This document shows, in pieces, positions 46,179 to 54,993 of a stretch of 64,000 nt of DNA. The notes under the pieces were generated by a model. It ran no database searches and was not told the DNA's origin. It saw only the letters and a program-made list of their open reading frames with translations. The translations under genes were made by a program, and so were the position numbers. The stretch is taken from the NCBI RefSeq assembly GCF_016429065.1, contig NZ_JAELTX010000005.1:1-64000 (forward strand), given 5' to 3'. This DNA comes from Pedobacter sp. ASV17. Its GTDB lineage: Bacteria; Bacteroidota; Bacteroidia; Sphingobacteriales; Sphingobacteriaceae. Each line of letters opens with the position of its first letter. Positions within the stretch are counted from its first letter, which is position 1.

Positions 46179-47369
46179 TTATTCTTGAATAGCTGCTACG
46201 CCTGGCAACTCTTTACCTTCCATATATTCTAACAAAGCTCCACCACCAGTTGACACATAGCTCACCTCATCTTCTAAGCCAAATTTTGCAATGGCCGCAG
46301 CCGAATCACCGCCACCAATCAACGAAAATGCGCCGTTTTTAGTAGCTTCTACCACCGCTTCGGCAACAGCTTTTGTCCCTTGCAGGAAGTTTTCCATTTC
46401 GAAAACACCCATTGGACCATTCCACAATAAGGTTTTAGAATTTTTAATGATATCACTAAATAACTCTACCGTTTTTGAACCAATATCCAAACCCATCCAG
46501 TCGGCAGGAATATGACCACTGTCTACCTGATCTTTTTGGGCTCCGTTATCAAACTTATCAGCAATTACGGTATCTACTGGCAACACTAAATTCACCCCTT
46601 TTGCTTTGGCTTTTTCTAAAAGCTCCAAACACAGAGTCATACGGTCAGCCTCTAGCAACGAAGTACCAATCTCGCCTCCTTGTGCTTTCGCAAAAGTATA
46701 AGCCATACCACCACCAATAATCAGGTTATCCACCTTTTCCAACAAATTCTCAATCAACAAAATTTTATCAGAAACTTTAGCACCGCCCATAATTGCCGTG
46801 AATGGTTTTTCGGCTCCATGAATTACCTTCTCTGCATTTTTAATTTCTTCGGCCATCAGGTAACCAAAATATTTTGCGTCTGGAAAAAACTGAGCAATAA
46901 TAGTGGTCGAAGCATGTGCCCTATGAGCAGTACCGAAAGCATCGTTCACATAAACATCTGCCAGTTTCGAAAGCTTCTCCGCAAAAGCAACATCTCCTTT
47001 TTCCTCCTCTTTATAAAAACGAAGGTTTTCTAACAATAAAACTTCTCCAGGAAAAAGGTTCTTTGCTTTATTAACGGCGTCTTCACCAATACAATCATCC
47101 GCAAACTTCACCTGTAGATCTAACATACGAGACAAATCGCCCAAAATATGTTTTAAAGAATATTTATCGCTAGGCCCATCTTTTGGTCTACCTAAGTGCG
47201 ACATTAAAATTACCGCTCCGCCATCATTCAGTATTTTCTGAATAGTTGGCAATGCTGCACGCATTCTTTTATCATCAGTAATGTTGAAATCGGCATCTAA
47301 AGGCACGTTAAAATCTACCCTTACGATAGCTTTCTTATCCTTAAAATTAAATTGGTCTACTGTCTTCAT
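46179..47369 (-). CDS. pgk: Phosphoglycerate kinase
   Basis: 396 aa glycolytic kinase. Substrate loop [10 protein letters not shown] near the N-terminus, [12 protein letters not shown], the hinge [13 protein letters not shown], and nucleotide-binding [13 protein letters not shown] near the C-terminus. Starts 3 bp after the GNAT stop, so it is the third gene of a gap-GNAT-pgk operon. Confidence 0.97.
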   Translation of the reverse strand: MKTVDQFNFKDKKAIVRVDFNVPLDADFNITDDKRMRAALPTIQKILNDGGAVILMSHLGRPKDGPSDKYSLKHILGDLSRMLDLQVKFADDCIGEDAVNKAKNLFPGEVLLLENLRFYKEEEKGDVAFAEKLSKLADVYVNDAFGTAHRAHASTTIIAQFFPDAKYFGYLMAEEIKNAEKVIHGAEKPFTAIMGGAKVSDKILLIENLLEKVDNLIIGGGMAYTFAKAQGGEIGTSLLEADRMTLCLELLEKAKAKGVNLVLPVDTVIADKFDNGAQKDQVDSGHIPADWMGLDIGSKTVELFSDIIKNSKTLLWNGPMGVFEMENFLQGTKAVAEAVVEATKNGAFSLIGGGDSAAAIAKFGLEDEVSYVSTGGGALLEYMEGKELPGVAAIQE

Positions 47370-47372
47370 TTT

Positions 47373-47807
47373 CTATATTAGGTTTAAAATCATGATATAA
47401 TGCGGGCCAATACCGGCGACTTCAAATTCATCAGAAACAATTTTAAAGCCTTGTTTTTGATAAAAATCTATTGCCGAAGCACGTGCATTGCACCAAATAT
47501 ACTCAGCTTTTGCATTTTTAATGTACGAAAATGCATATTTTAATAAGGCCGCACCATAACCTTTTCCAAAAAATCGGCTATCGGTAGCCATACCTCTTAG
47601 CTGATAAGCAGCTCCCTCCCTATTGTGCATTTGTTGCGGAAAAAAAGTTGCCACGCTTGCCACTTCTTTATCGCCTGCATAGTAAGCCAAATGAAAAACA
47701 CCTTCGATGTTATCCGTTGGAAGAATACATGTCTCTAATTCAGCACCATTTCTAAGCATTTTGCTTCTTAAAGGCAAAACCACTTCCAAAGGAACAAACT
47801 TAATCAT
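47373..47807 (-). CDS. GNAT-family N-acetyltransferase
   Basis: 144 aa. GNAT core with acetyl-CoA loop RGMATDSRFFGKGYGAALL (about 69-87), i.e. a Q/RxxGxG/A-type motif, and the closing WCNARASAIDFYQKQGFKI. Substrate unknown. It overlaps gapA by 8 bp and lies 3 bp from pgk, so translation is coupled with glycolytic enzymes. Confidence 0.85.
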   Translation of the reverse strand: MIKFVPLEVVLPLRSKMLRNGAELETCILPTDNIEGVFHLAYYAGDKEVASVATFFPQQMHNREGAAYQLRGMATDSRFFGKGYGAALLKYAFSYIKNAKAEYIWCNARASAIDFYQKQGFKIVSDEFEVAGIGPHYIMILNLI

Positions 47808-48795
47808 AGCTTAATTTAATTTTTTCTACTACATCTGCCAAACGATTGGAATAGCCAGATTCATTATCGTACCAACCTACCACTTTTACCAAATCGCCCA
47901 CAATAGAAGTTAACTGCGCATCAAAAATGCAGGAATGTGGATTATTGATGATATCTACAGAAACAATAGGATCCTCGGTATACTGCAAAACCTTATTCAG
48001 TTTTCCATTGGCCGCAGCCTTAAAGGCCTCATTAATTTCCTCTATTGTCGTTTTCTTTTTTAGGATACAGGTAAAATCAGTTAGGGAACCGTTTAACACT
48101 GGCACCCTAATGCCGGCTCCACCCAATTTACCATCTAAATGCGGAAAAATATGCGTAATTGCTTTTGCAGCACCTGTACTGGTAGGAATGATGGACGAAG
48201 AAGCGGCCCTGGCTCTACGTAAATCATGATGTGGGGCATCATGTAAATTTTGATCTCCGGTCATGGAGTGCACCGTAGTAATGTACCCGTCCTCTATTCC
48301 CCAAAAATCATCCAATATTTTTACCATTGGCGCTACGTTATTGGTTGTACAAGAAGCGTTGGAAAGTATCGTTGATGAGAAATCAACTTCGTGATCATTA
48401 ACCCCCATTACCACCATTGGCACGTCTTTGTCGGCCACAGGTGCAGAAACCAGCACTTGCTTAGCTCCGGCTTGAAGATGTTTTTCGGCTGATGCCTGAT
48501 TAGCGAATTTACCAGTTGACTCGACTACCAAATCCACTCCCAAATCTTTCCAAGGCAGTGTTTCAGGCTTTGAATTGGAAATAATCTCGATATGTTTACC
48601 ATCTACCACCAAACACTGCCCATCGACACTAATTTGGCCAGGATAAACACCATGAACAGAATCGTATTTGAACAGGTGCGCCAAAGTTGCAGGAGTAGTT
48701 AAATCGTTGATAGCAATGACATCGAAATTTCGCTCCAATGCTGTACGCAAGAACATTCTTCCGATTCGGCCAAAGCCATTAATGGCAATTTTCAT
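47800..48795 (-). CDS. gapA: Glyceraldehyde-3-phosphate dehydrogenase, type I
   Basis: 331 aa. NAD+ fold INGFGRIGR; catalytic Cys149 in SNASCTTN; His176 in VHSMTGDQ; phosphate-site RARAASSSIIPTSTGAAKA; C-terminal WYDNESGYSNR. The loop after the strand reads HSMTGDQ where many enzymes have HSYTxDQ, a minor change. First gene of the gap-GNAT-pgk set. Confidence 0.96.
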   Translation of the reverse strand: MKIAINGFGRIGRMFLRTALERNFDVIAINDLTTPATLAHLFKYDSVHGVYPGQISVDGQCLVVDGKHIEIISNSKPETLPWKDLGVDLVVESTGKFANQASAEKHLQAGAKQVLVSAPVADKDVPMVVMGVNDHEVDFSSTILSNASCTTNNVAPMVKILDDFWGIEDGYITTVHSMTGDQNLHDAPHHDLRRARAASSSIIPTSTGAAKAITHIFPHLDGKLGGAGIRVPVLNGSLTDFTCILKKKTTIEEINEAFKAAANGKLNKVLQYTEDPIVSVDIINNPHSCIFDAQLTSIVGDLVKVVGWYDNESGYSNRLADVVEKIKLSYD

Positions 48796-48836
48796 TTGGT
48801 ATTGATTATAGATGAAACCAACGCGATTTCACGGTG

Positions 48837-48844
48837 CAAAGCTA
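48837..48844 (-). promoter_or_regulatory. Putative -7 element of gapA
   Basis: Minus strand TAGCTTTG, 41 bp before the ATG; fits TAnnTTTG. No clear -33 box. Confidence 0.45.
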
Positions 48845-48891
48845 GCCAATATCTAGAGAAAGAAAATCTAATTTTTTAAATAAAGATGAAA

Positions 48892-50019
48892 CTATGACAC
48901 CTTTAGGGTGTCCTTTAAAAAAACGTCTTTAACGGTATAACTTTTGGTTATTTTACGACCTTTAACATAGGTTAATACAGCATTGAAAATCATACAAATA
49001 CCTATTTGAAGAAATATCAGCACAAAATTGCCCAAATTCTGCAACATCACCGTTAACGCAATCATGCCTAAATTAAAGGATAGGGTAACCAATAAGATTT
49101 GTTTAGTGCTAAGTCCCAAACGCAATAGGCGATGATGGATATGATTTCGATCGCCTTTAAACGGTGATCTTTTATTAATCACCCTGATAAAAAATATCCT
49201 TAATGAATCGAATATGGGAACGATCAGTACTGCTACCGCAATAGAAGGCGCCGAATAGAAATAGGGAGCTGGAGTTGACCCCAGCTTATTAATCTCAATA
49301 AACTTAATGGCCAACACCACCGAAACAAGCCCTATAATTAAAGAACCGGTATCGCCCATAAAAATTTTAGCTGGTGGATAGTTAAAAACCAAAAAGCCTA
49401 ATATGGCTCCCAACATAGAAAATGCAATAAATGCATAGGCCATGTCATTTCCCAACGCGAAAAAGATTCCAAAACACAAACTCACCACAGCCCCTACAGT
49501 TCCAGCTAAACCATCCACACCATCAATTAAATTAAAAGCATTATTAATGAAAATAATAAGGGCTATAGAAAAAACACCACCGGCAACGGGGTGCACATCC
49601 CAAATATTAAATACACCATAAAGACTTGACAACTTAAAATCACCTAGTGTTACCAAAATTAACGACACCAGAATTTGAAGTGCGAACTTTGTTGATGGAC
49701 TTACGCCATAAATATCATCCTTAATCCCTAACGCAAACAAAAAAATACTTGAGGCGATTAAAAAATTAGCCTGCTCATAATGTACGGTTGTTGCAAATAA
49801 TAATACGGTGATGGTAAAGCCACAAAAAAGACCAATACCACCCAATCTTGAAATGCCATCTTTATGCTCTTTTCTATGCAGGTCTACACTATCGAACAAT
49901 TTATGCTTATTCGCAACGTGTATAATAGAAGGTATAGAAAACCTTACCAGCAAAAATGCTAGCGTTACAATAGAAATATAGAATATCAGAGGATATTCGG
50001 AAAATAGTTGTTTGGGCAT
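48892..50019 (-). CDS. MraY/WecA-family polyprenyl-phosphate sugar-1-P transferase
   Basis: 375 aa polytopic protein, about ten TM helices. WecA/TagO-type motifs: [58 protein letters not shown] and HHRLLRLGLS. Such enzymes attach a HexNAc-1-phosphate to undecaprenyl phosphate and start polysaccharide or glycan synthesis. It borders the polysaccharide export operon on the opposite strand, so it is the likely initiating enzyme. It is distinct from mraY. Confidence 0.88.
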   Translation of the reverse strand: MPKQLFSEYPLIFYISIVTLAFLLVRFSIPSIIHVANKHKLFDSVDLHRKEHKDGISRLGGIGLFCGFTITVLLFATTVHYEQANFLIASSIFLFALGIKDDIYGVSPSTKFALQILVSLILVTLGDFKLSSLYGVFNIWDVHPVAGGVFSIALIIFINNAFNLIDGVDGLAGTVGAVVSLCFGIFFALGNDMAYAFIAFSMLGAILGFLVFNYPPAKIFMGDTGSLIIGLVSVVLAIKFIEINKLGSTPAPYFYSAPSIAVAVLIVPIFDSLRIFFIRVINKRSPFKGDRNHIHHRLLRLGLSTKQILLVTLSFNLGMIALTVMLQNLGNFVLIFLQIGICMIFNAVLTYVKGRKITKSYTVKDVFLKDTLKVS

Positions 50020-50042
50020 GTCTTTCTTAAATGATTGACAGT

Positions 50043-50050
50043 CAAATTTA
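50043..50050 (-). promoter_or_regulatory. -7 element of the WecA-like gene
   Basis: Minus strand TAAATTTG, 24 bp before the ATG. The nearest TTTG upstream is only about 13 nt away, so -33 is uncertain. Confidence 0.45.
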
Positions 50051-50134
50051 TGAATTATTTAAACAAATAAGTTGTATTTTTTCAAAACAACTAAAAACAA
50101 CAAACTTATACAATCCACATTTATAGGTATTTGT

Positions 50135-50878
50135 CTAAAAAAATTGCTTTATTTTCCGAAGCTTCTTGAGCAGCAACGCCAACAGCGGCAGTGGGATCTG
50201 ATTATGTCTCAAAGCCGCATAATCGCTTTGCATGGCCGAATAGCGATGTTTTAATGATTGATTGCTCATGCCTCCGTTACGCATGTTTACCATTAGCATT
50301 GGCAGATGAACCGAAGAAATGCGATGTTTATACAAAAACCTAAGCATCAATTCGTAGTCAGCAGCAGAACCGTAATTTAGTTGGTAACCGCCCAATCTTT
50401 TAAAAAGTTCGGTTCTCACGTAGAGCGTTGGATGTGCTGGCATCCAACCTAGTGCTAAATCAATAGGCTTAGCTTTAGATGAACGCCATTTACGCAAAAT
50501 ACGAGCGATATTGTCTGGAGCAACATAATTCAGATCGCCGTAAAGCGCATCAACCTTTATTACTTCAAATTTTTTCGCTACTTCTGCAATCACCGAATGA
50601 TTAGCCAGCATATCATCTGCATTTAAAATACCAATCACTTCTCCAGTAGCGAGCATAATTCCTTTATTTAAGGCGTCGTACATCCCTTGATCTGGCTCCG
50701 AAAGCAAAATCGATAATCGGTCTTTATATTGCTTTGCTATTTGATAGGTACGGTCGGTAGAATTTCCATCGATGAGTATATATTCAATATTAGAATAACT
50801 CTGTGACAGCACTGATTCGATACAATCTGCAATATGCTGTTCTCCGTTATATACTACTGTAATGATGGTTATTTTCAA
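50135..50878 (-). CDS. Family 2 glycosyltransferase
   Basis: 247 aa GT-A enzyme. Nucleotide-sugar region ITVVYNGEQHIADCIESVLSQSYSNIEYILIDGNSTDRT; EPDQGMYDALNKG; DxD-like NADD in ILNADDM; GYQLNYGSAADYELMLRF late. It starts with TTG, 20 bp after its -7 box, with no ATG possible. Convergent in role with the divergent export operon; acceptor unknown. Confidence 0.85.
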   Translation of the reverse strand: MKITIITVVYNGEQHIADCIESVLSQSYSNIEYILIDGNSTDRTYQIAKQYKDRLSILLSEPDQGMYDALNKGIMLATGEVIGILNADDMLANHSVIAEVAKKFEVIKVDALYGDLNYVAPDNIARILRKWRSSKAKPIDLALGWMPAHPTLYVRTELFKRLGGYQLNYGSAADYELMLRFLYKHRISSVHLPMLMVNMRNGGMSNQSLKHRYSAMQSDYAALRHNQIPLPLLALLLKKLRKIKQFF

Positions 50879-50898
50879 CGAAATGTTATTTATCTGTC

Positions 50899-50929
50899 CA
50901 AAAGTAAGTCAAGTATTTTTCCAAAACAA
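50899..50929 (-). promoter_or_regulatory. Promoter of the family 2 glycosyltransferase gene
   Basis: Minus strand TTG (50929-50927), 20-nt spacer, TACTTTTG (50906-50899). Start of transcription would be about 14 nt before the TTG start codon. Confidence 0.55.
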
Positions 50930-51084
50930 ATGAAACCCAGCATTATCCAAGCCATTATGCTTATATCTTACCTCCTGAGCCCCATCTAATTTAAGTGACA
51001 ATTTGCAATGATGCTCATCTAAAAAAGTAATACCTAGGAGCTTGCATTTTTAAAACCATGTATTGTTATTTTTTAATTTATTAA

Positions 51085-51113
51085 TTTGACTAACAACAAA
51101 AAGTTGTAATTTG
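51085..51113 (+). promoter_or_regulatory. Promoter of the polysaccharide export operon
   Basis: TTTG (51085-51088), 18-nt spacer, TAATTTG (51107-51113), about 17 bp before the wza ATG. The -7 box has one base less than consensus. Confidence 0.5.
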
Positions 51114-51130
51114 CACCTTCATTCAAACTA

Positions 51131-51928
51131 ATGAACTACAATAGATTATCATTAACAACAACTCTCATATTTATTGGTTTCGCTGCTTTTTTCTTAAGCT
51201 CTTGTTCCTTCAAAGGGCGACAAGCGTTGCTAAAAACACCTTATGACGCTGATACTGTAAAAACAGTGAGGGTAATTAATGGCAATACAGATGCTCCTGG
51301 TTATTACAACCTCATTAAACCAGAAGATGAACTTGCCATTAGAAACGTACAAGATATGAGCCTGATTGTAAAGGTTCCAGAAGGAGGAAACAGCAATACC
51401 TCGCAAGTGTACACCACTTTTAAGGTAAATGCCAACGGTGAGATTACGCTACCTAAAATAGGAATCATAAAGGTTGCTGGTTTAAATCGCAGTCAAGCCG
51501 CCCAAATGATACAGAAAGCTTACGAAGCAAAAGAACTCAATGCGCCACTTATTGATGTACGTATTGCAAATGCTTACGTGGTAATGTTGGGTGAAGTTGG
51601 GAAACAGGGCAAATACATCATAGAACGTGAAGACTACCAGCTCATTGACCTTTTGGCTGATGCCGGAGGTTTAACGGCCAATGCAAATAATAAAATGTTA
51701 CGCATATTTAGGGGTGATAGGTCTAATCCAGAGATCATTATGGTTAACCTCAACGACTACAATTTTTTGAGAGATCCTAAATTGAAACTTCAGGCTAAAG
51801 ACGTTATTTATATTGAGCCACGTAGAGCGGCCGTAAATAGCCAAAACTTCCAAGCTTACTCTACTTTCATACAGATAGGTTTTGTAGTAGTCAATACTTT
51901 ATTATTAATTTATAGTATCACCAAATAA
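51131..51928 (+). CDS. wza: Polysaccharide export lipoprotein, Wza/OPX family
   Basis: 265 aa. Lipoprotein signal with Cys about 25 (FFLSSCS); a Poly_export domain (YYNLIKPEDELAIRNVQ... LPKIGIIKVAGLNRSQAAQMIQKAY) and one SLBB-like domain (AYVVMLGEVGKQGKYIIE). The C-terminal hydrophobic helix (FIQIGFVVVNTLLLIYSI) could span the outer membrane as in Wza. It is the export channel; its stop overlaps the kinase gene by one base. Confidence 0.9.
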   Translation: MNYNRLSLTTTLIFIGFAAFFLSSCSFKGRQALLKTPYDADTVKTVRVINGNTDAPGYYNLIKPEDELAIRNVQDMSLIVKVPEGGNSNTSQVYTTFKVNANGEITLPKIGIIKVAGLNRSQAAQMIQKAYEAKELNAPLIDVRIANAYVVMLGEVGKQGKYIIEREDYQLIDLLADAGGLTANANNKMLRIFRGDRSNPEIIMVNLNDYNFLRDPKLKLQAKDVIYIEPRRAAVNSQNFQAYSTFIQIGFVVVNTLLLIYSITK

Positions 51929-54339
51929 TGGAACAACAGGTCACGGGGAACGCAAACGTGCAGCAAGATATCGACTATGTTAAAATAGTAAAGATTGTAC
52001 TCAGCAGATGGTACTGGATGGCTAGCACCACTATCATTTCATTAATTGCTGCCTACATTTATTTATGGTACACTCCCGAAACTTTTAGCACCAGTGCGTC
52101 TTTAAAGTTTGAGGAAAAAAAATCAGAAATCTCCGAATTACTAAATGTAAGGAGTACTTATGACCGTAACAACAAAATGCAATCTGAGCAATTCGTCATC
52201 CGCTCTAGAGACGTGCTATTAAGTGCGGTAAACGACTTAGATTATAAAATTTCGTTTTACCTCAAAGGTCGTGTAAGGACTTCGGACGTTTACCCACAAA
52301 AGCCCTTGGACATTGCTATTGTAGAACAGGACTCTGTAAGATTTAGCAGAGAACTTTTTGAATATGAAGCGGTAGATGCTCACTCATTCAAATTGAGCTA
52401 TCACGAAAATGGACAGGAGTTCAACAAAACCTTCCGTAATGGTGAGATCGTTACTGCACCAGGCATTAAATTCAAAATCAACAACAATACGTTCAACAAA
52501 GCAAACAACTCTATCTATTGCTTTAGGTTCAATTCCAAAAGCAGCTTTTTAGGCCGTATTGCATCGGGTTTAAATATGAATGAAACGAAAGGGACTAACA
52601 TCCTTTCTCTTTCTCAAACAGACATTAACCCTTATTTCGCTACAGATATTTTAAATGCCATCCTTCGTTCTTACGTTAATTACGACCGTAATCAAAAGAC
52701 TATTTCTGCTACCCAAACCATTAGGTTTATTGATACATTACAGCAGAACATGTCCAAGGTGGTAAAATCATCTGGATCAGAATTAGAACAGTTTAAAGTA
52801 GCCAATAAAGTATTGGACATTTCGGTTGCGGGCCAGGATGTGATGAAGAAACTCACTGATCTGGAAACGGAAAAAAACACACTCAACCTACAGGGCATCT
52901 TCATTAACCAACTGGAAAAGGAAATTGTAGGCAATAAAAACCTGAATGCCGTTAATTATAATCTACAGGGAATTACCGATCCAATGTTATCTTCCTTGCT
53001 ATTACAATATAATGGTTTGCTTTTAAAAAGAGAAGAAGCGCTAGTGACGTACAAAACCAGTTCTGATGTTGTACAACAAATAGATAAGCAAATATTAGAA
53101 ATCAAATCGGCTTTTGTAAGCAATGCCAATAGCCAAAGACAGAAGAACAGTAAGACGGCTGCTTTTCTAGATCAGCAAATTGCTTCCATCAAACAAACCT
53201 TCAATTCCATTCCTAAAGCTGAGCGAGATCTGATCAACCTTCAATCGAACTTTACCATTAACCAAAAAGTATACAGCTATCTTTCTGAAAAGAAATTAGA
53301 AGCGCAAATCAGCAAAGCGGCAATTACTCCTGGCGCAACCATCGTAGATTTTGCATTATATAACACCAATGCCATTTCACCAGTCCACAAAAAAACGTAC
53401 ATCAGCGCTTTGATTATAGGTCTTGTGGCGGGTATTGGTTTGATCTTCTTGGTAAGGATGCTCAACCCTTTCATTTATGATAAGGAAACGATTGAAAGCC
53501 TTACCACCATTCCTATTATTGGTGTCATTAGAAAATACCAGGAAGCCATAGACGAAGACAACCGTCAAATTTTGTCCATCAAAAATCCGAAATCACTATT
53601 TGCTGAATCTGTAAGATCTGTAAGGACAAATCTTAGTTTCCTAGCTGCCGAAAAGGAAAGCAAGGTCGTTTGTATTACTTCCGAGATTTCGGGAGAGGGA
53701 AAATCTTTCACTACTGTAAATTTAGCCAGTACATTAAGCTTAATTGATAAAAAAGTGATTGTGATTGCTGCCGATTTAAGGCGCTCAAAGCTGCACCACA
53801 CCTTTAAAACAAATAATTTAAAAGGCTTGAGTTCGTATCTATCTAATCAAGCAGAACTGTCGGAAATCACTTTTGATACAGAAGTAGAAAATCTTACCTT
53901 TATCCCAGCAGGCCCAGTGCCTCCAAACCCGTCAGAACTATTGTATTCGGATAAGATGAAGGCTCTTTTAGAACTACTTACGAAATCTTACGATTTTGTA
54001 ATTGTCGACTCGGCACCAGTGGGCTTGGTTTCGGATGCTATTCCTTTAATCAGGATGGCTGACGTAAATCTATTTGTAATTCGCTCGGGTGTATCCCGTT
54101 ATCAAGCGGCCTCTGTTCCCGAACGACTTTCAAAAGAGTTCAACCTATCTAATATCGCAATTATATTAAACGCTTTCGACAATGATATTCTGCATAGCAG
54201 ATATTATACCACCAACTATACGGGCAGCTATTACGCCAATTACTACTACTATTCAGATTATTCAAATACTGGATATGGAAATGGCTATTATAGTGATGGT
54301 CCAACAAAAAGATGGTGGGAATTTTGGAAAAAGAAATAG
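51928..54339 (+). CDS. wzc: Wzc-type polysaccharide co-polymerase and tyrosine autokinase
   Basis: 803 aa. Wzz domain with TM1 (about 33-50) and TM2 (about 490-510; ISALIIGLVAGIGLIFLV), a long periplasmic coiled-coil part, then a cytoplasmic BY-kinase: Walker A SGEGKSFTT (about 588), A' VIAADLRRSK (about 613) and B FVIVDSAP (about 690). The C-terminal tail carries 13 tyrosines in about 35 residues (RYYTTNYTGSYYANYYYYSD and on), the autophosphorylation cluster. It controls chain length and export with Wza. Confidence 0.92.
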   Translation: MEQQVTGNANVQQDIDYVKIVKIVLSRWYWMASTTIISLIAAYIYLWYTPETFSTSASLKFEEKKSEISELLNVRSTYDRNNKMQSEQFVIRSRDVLLSAVNDLDYKISFYLKGRVRTSDVYPQKPLDIAIVEQDSVRFSRELFEYEAVDAHSFKLSYHENGQEFNKTFRNGEIVTAPGIKFKINNNTFNKANNSIYCFRFNSKSSFLGRIASGLNMNETKGTNILSLSQTDINPYFATDILNAILRSYVNYDRNQKTISATQTIRFIDTLQQNMSKVVKSSGSELEQFKVANKVLDISVAGQDVMKKLTDLETEKNTLNLQGIFINQLEKEIVGNKNLNAVNYNLQGITDPMLSSLLLQYNGLLLKREEALVTYKTSSDVVQQIDKQILEIKSAFVSNANSQRQKNSKTAAFLDQQIASIKQTFNSIPKAERDLINLQSNFTINQKVYSYLSEKKLEAQISKAAITPGATIVDFALYNTNAISPVHKKTYISALIIGLVAGIGLIFLVRMLNPFIYDKETIESLTTIPIIGVIRKYQEAIDEDNRQILSIKNPKSLFAESVRSVRTNLSFLAAEKESKVVCITSEISGEGKSFTTVNLASTLSLIDKKVIVIAADLRRSKLHHTFKTNNLKGLSSYLSNQAELSEITFDTEVENLTFIPAGPVPPNPSELLYSDKMKALLELLTKSYDFVIVDSAPVGLVSDAIPLIRMADVNLFVIRSGVSRYQAASVPERLSKEFNLSNIAIILNAFDNDILHSRYYTTNYTGSYYANYYYYSDYSNTGYGNGYYSDGPTKRWWEFWKKK

Positions 54340-54342
54340 ATA

Positions 54343-54849
54343 ATGATCGACAGTTTGTACAGATGGTATCCAGTGTATACGAATTCTAGGGCGGAGAAAA
54401 AGGCGTATCAAGAACTACAAAGAAAAGGTATTGATGCCTATTTGCCCCTAAAGAAAGAGTGGCGTCAATGGAGCGACCGCAAAAAAATAGTAGAAGAACC
54501 CCTATTTAAATCTTACGTTTTTGTTCGCATCTCAAACAAGGAGCACGCAGAAGTTTTAATGACCCAAGGCGTTAGCCGTTTCCTTTATTTTTCAGGAAAA
54601 ATTGCCGTGATGCCTGACAAGCAAATGGAAGACTTAAAACTTTTACTTACTTCGGGTGAAGACCTTACCCTTATTGAACATGAAGTTCAACCGGGCGAAA
54701 AGGTATTGATCCACGCAGGACCATTTAAAGGAATGGTTGCTGAGCTTGTTTCGATAGAAAATAAAAAAAGCTTGGTATTAAAACTAGAAAATTTAGGCTA
54801 TGCCTTAGAAGTGAAAACTTCGATGGCTTACATTGAGCCTTTGAAATAA
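54343..54849 (+). CDS. UpxY-type NusG paralogue, transcription antiterminator
   Basis: 168 aa. NGN domain (about 6-105; WYPVYTNSRAEKKAYQELQRKGIDAYLP; PLFKSYVFVRI) and a KOW domain (about 115-165; PGEKVLIHAGPFKGMVAELVSI). UpxY proteins promote read-through of capsule operons in Bacteroides and normally are the first gene; here it is third, 3 bp after wzc. RfaH-type control of this operon is inferred. Confidence 0.85.
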   Translation: MIDSLYRWYPVYTNSRAEKKAYQELQRKGIDAYLPLKKEWRQWSDRKKIVEEPLFKSYVFVRISNKEHAEVLMTQGVSRFLYFSGKIAVMPDKQMEDLKLLLTSGEDLTLIEHEVQPGEKVLIHAGPFKGMVAELVSIENKKSLVLKLENLGYALEVKTSMAYIEPLK

Positions 54850-54855
54850 AATAGG

Positions 54856-54885
54856 AAATTAGCTGATGTAATGCTCAGCTAATTT
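54856..54885. repeat. Perfect hairpin after the NusG paralogue gene
   Basis: AAATTAGCTGA/TCAGCTAATTT with an 8-nt loop, no T run. Its arms share text with the AATTAGCTAATT repeats in the dcw spacers. A second small stem GTCCC/GGGAC (54921-54935) follows. Confidence 0.6.
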
Positions 54886-54993
54886 GATGATAGCAATATC
54901 GACCAATTTCAACCTGTTAGGTCCCAAAATGGGACTGAAAGGGCGAAGCTGTAAACCAAACAAAAAAAACTCCATTAACACATTCGAAAACAA

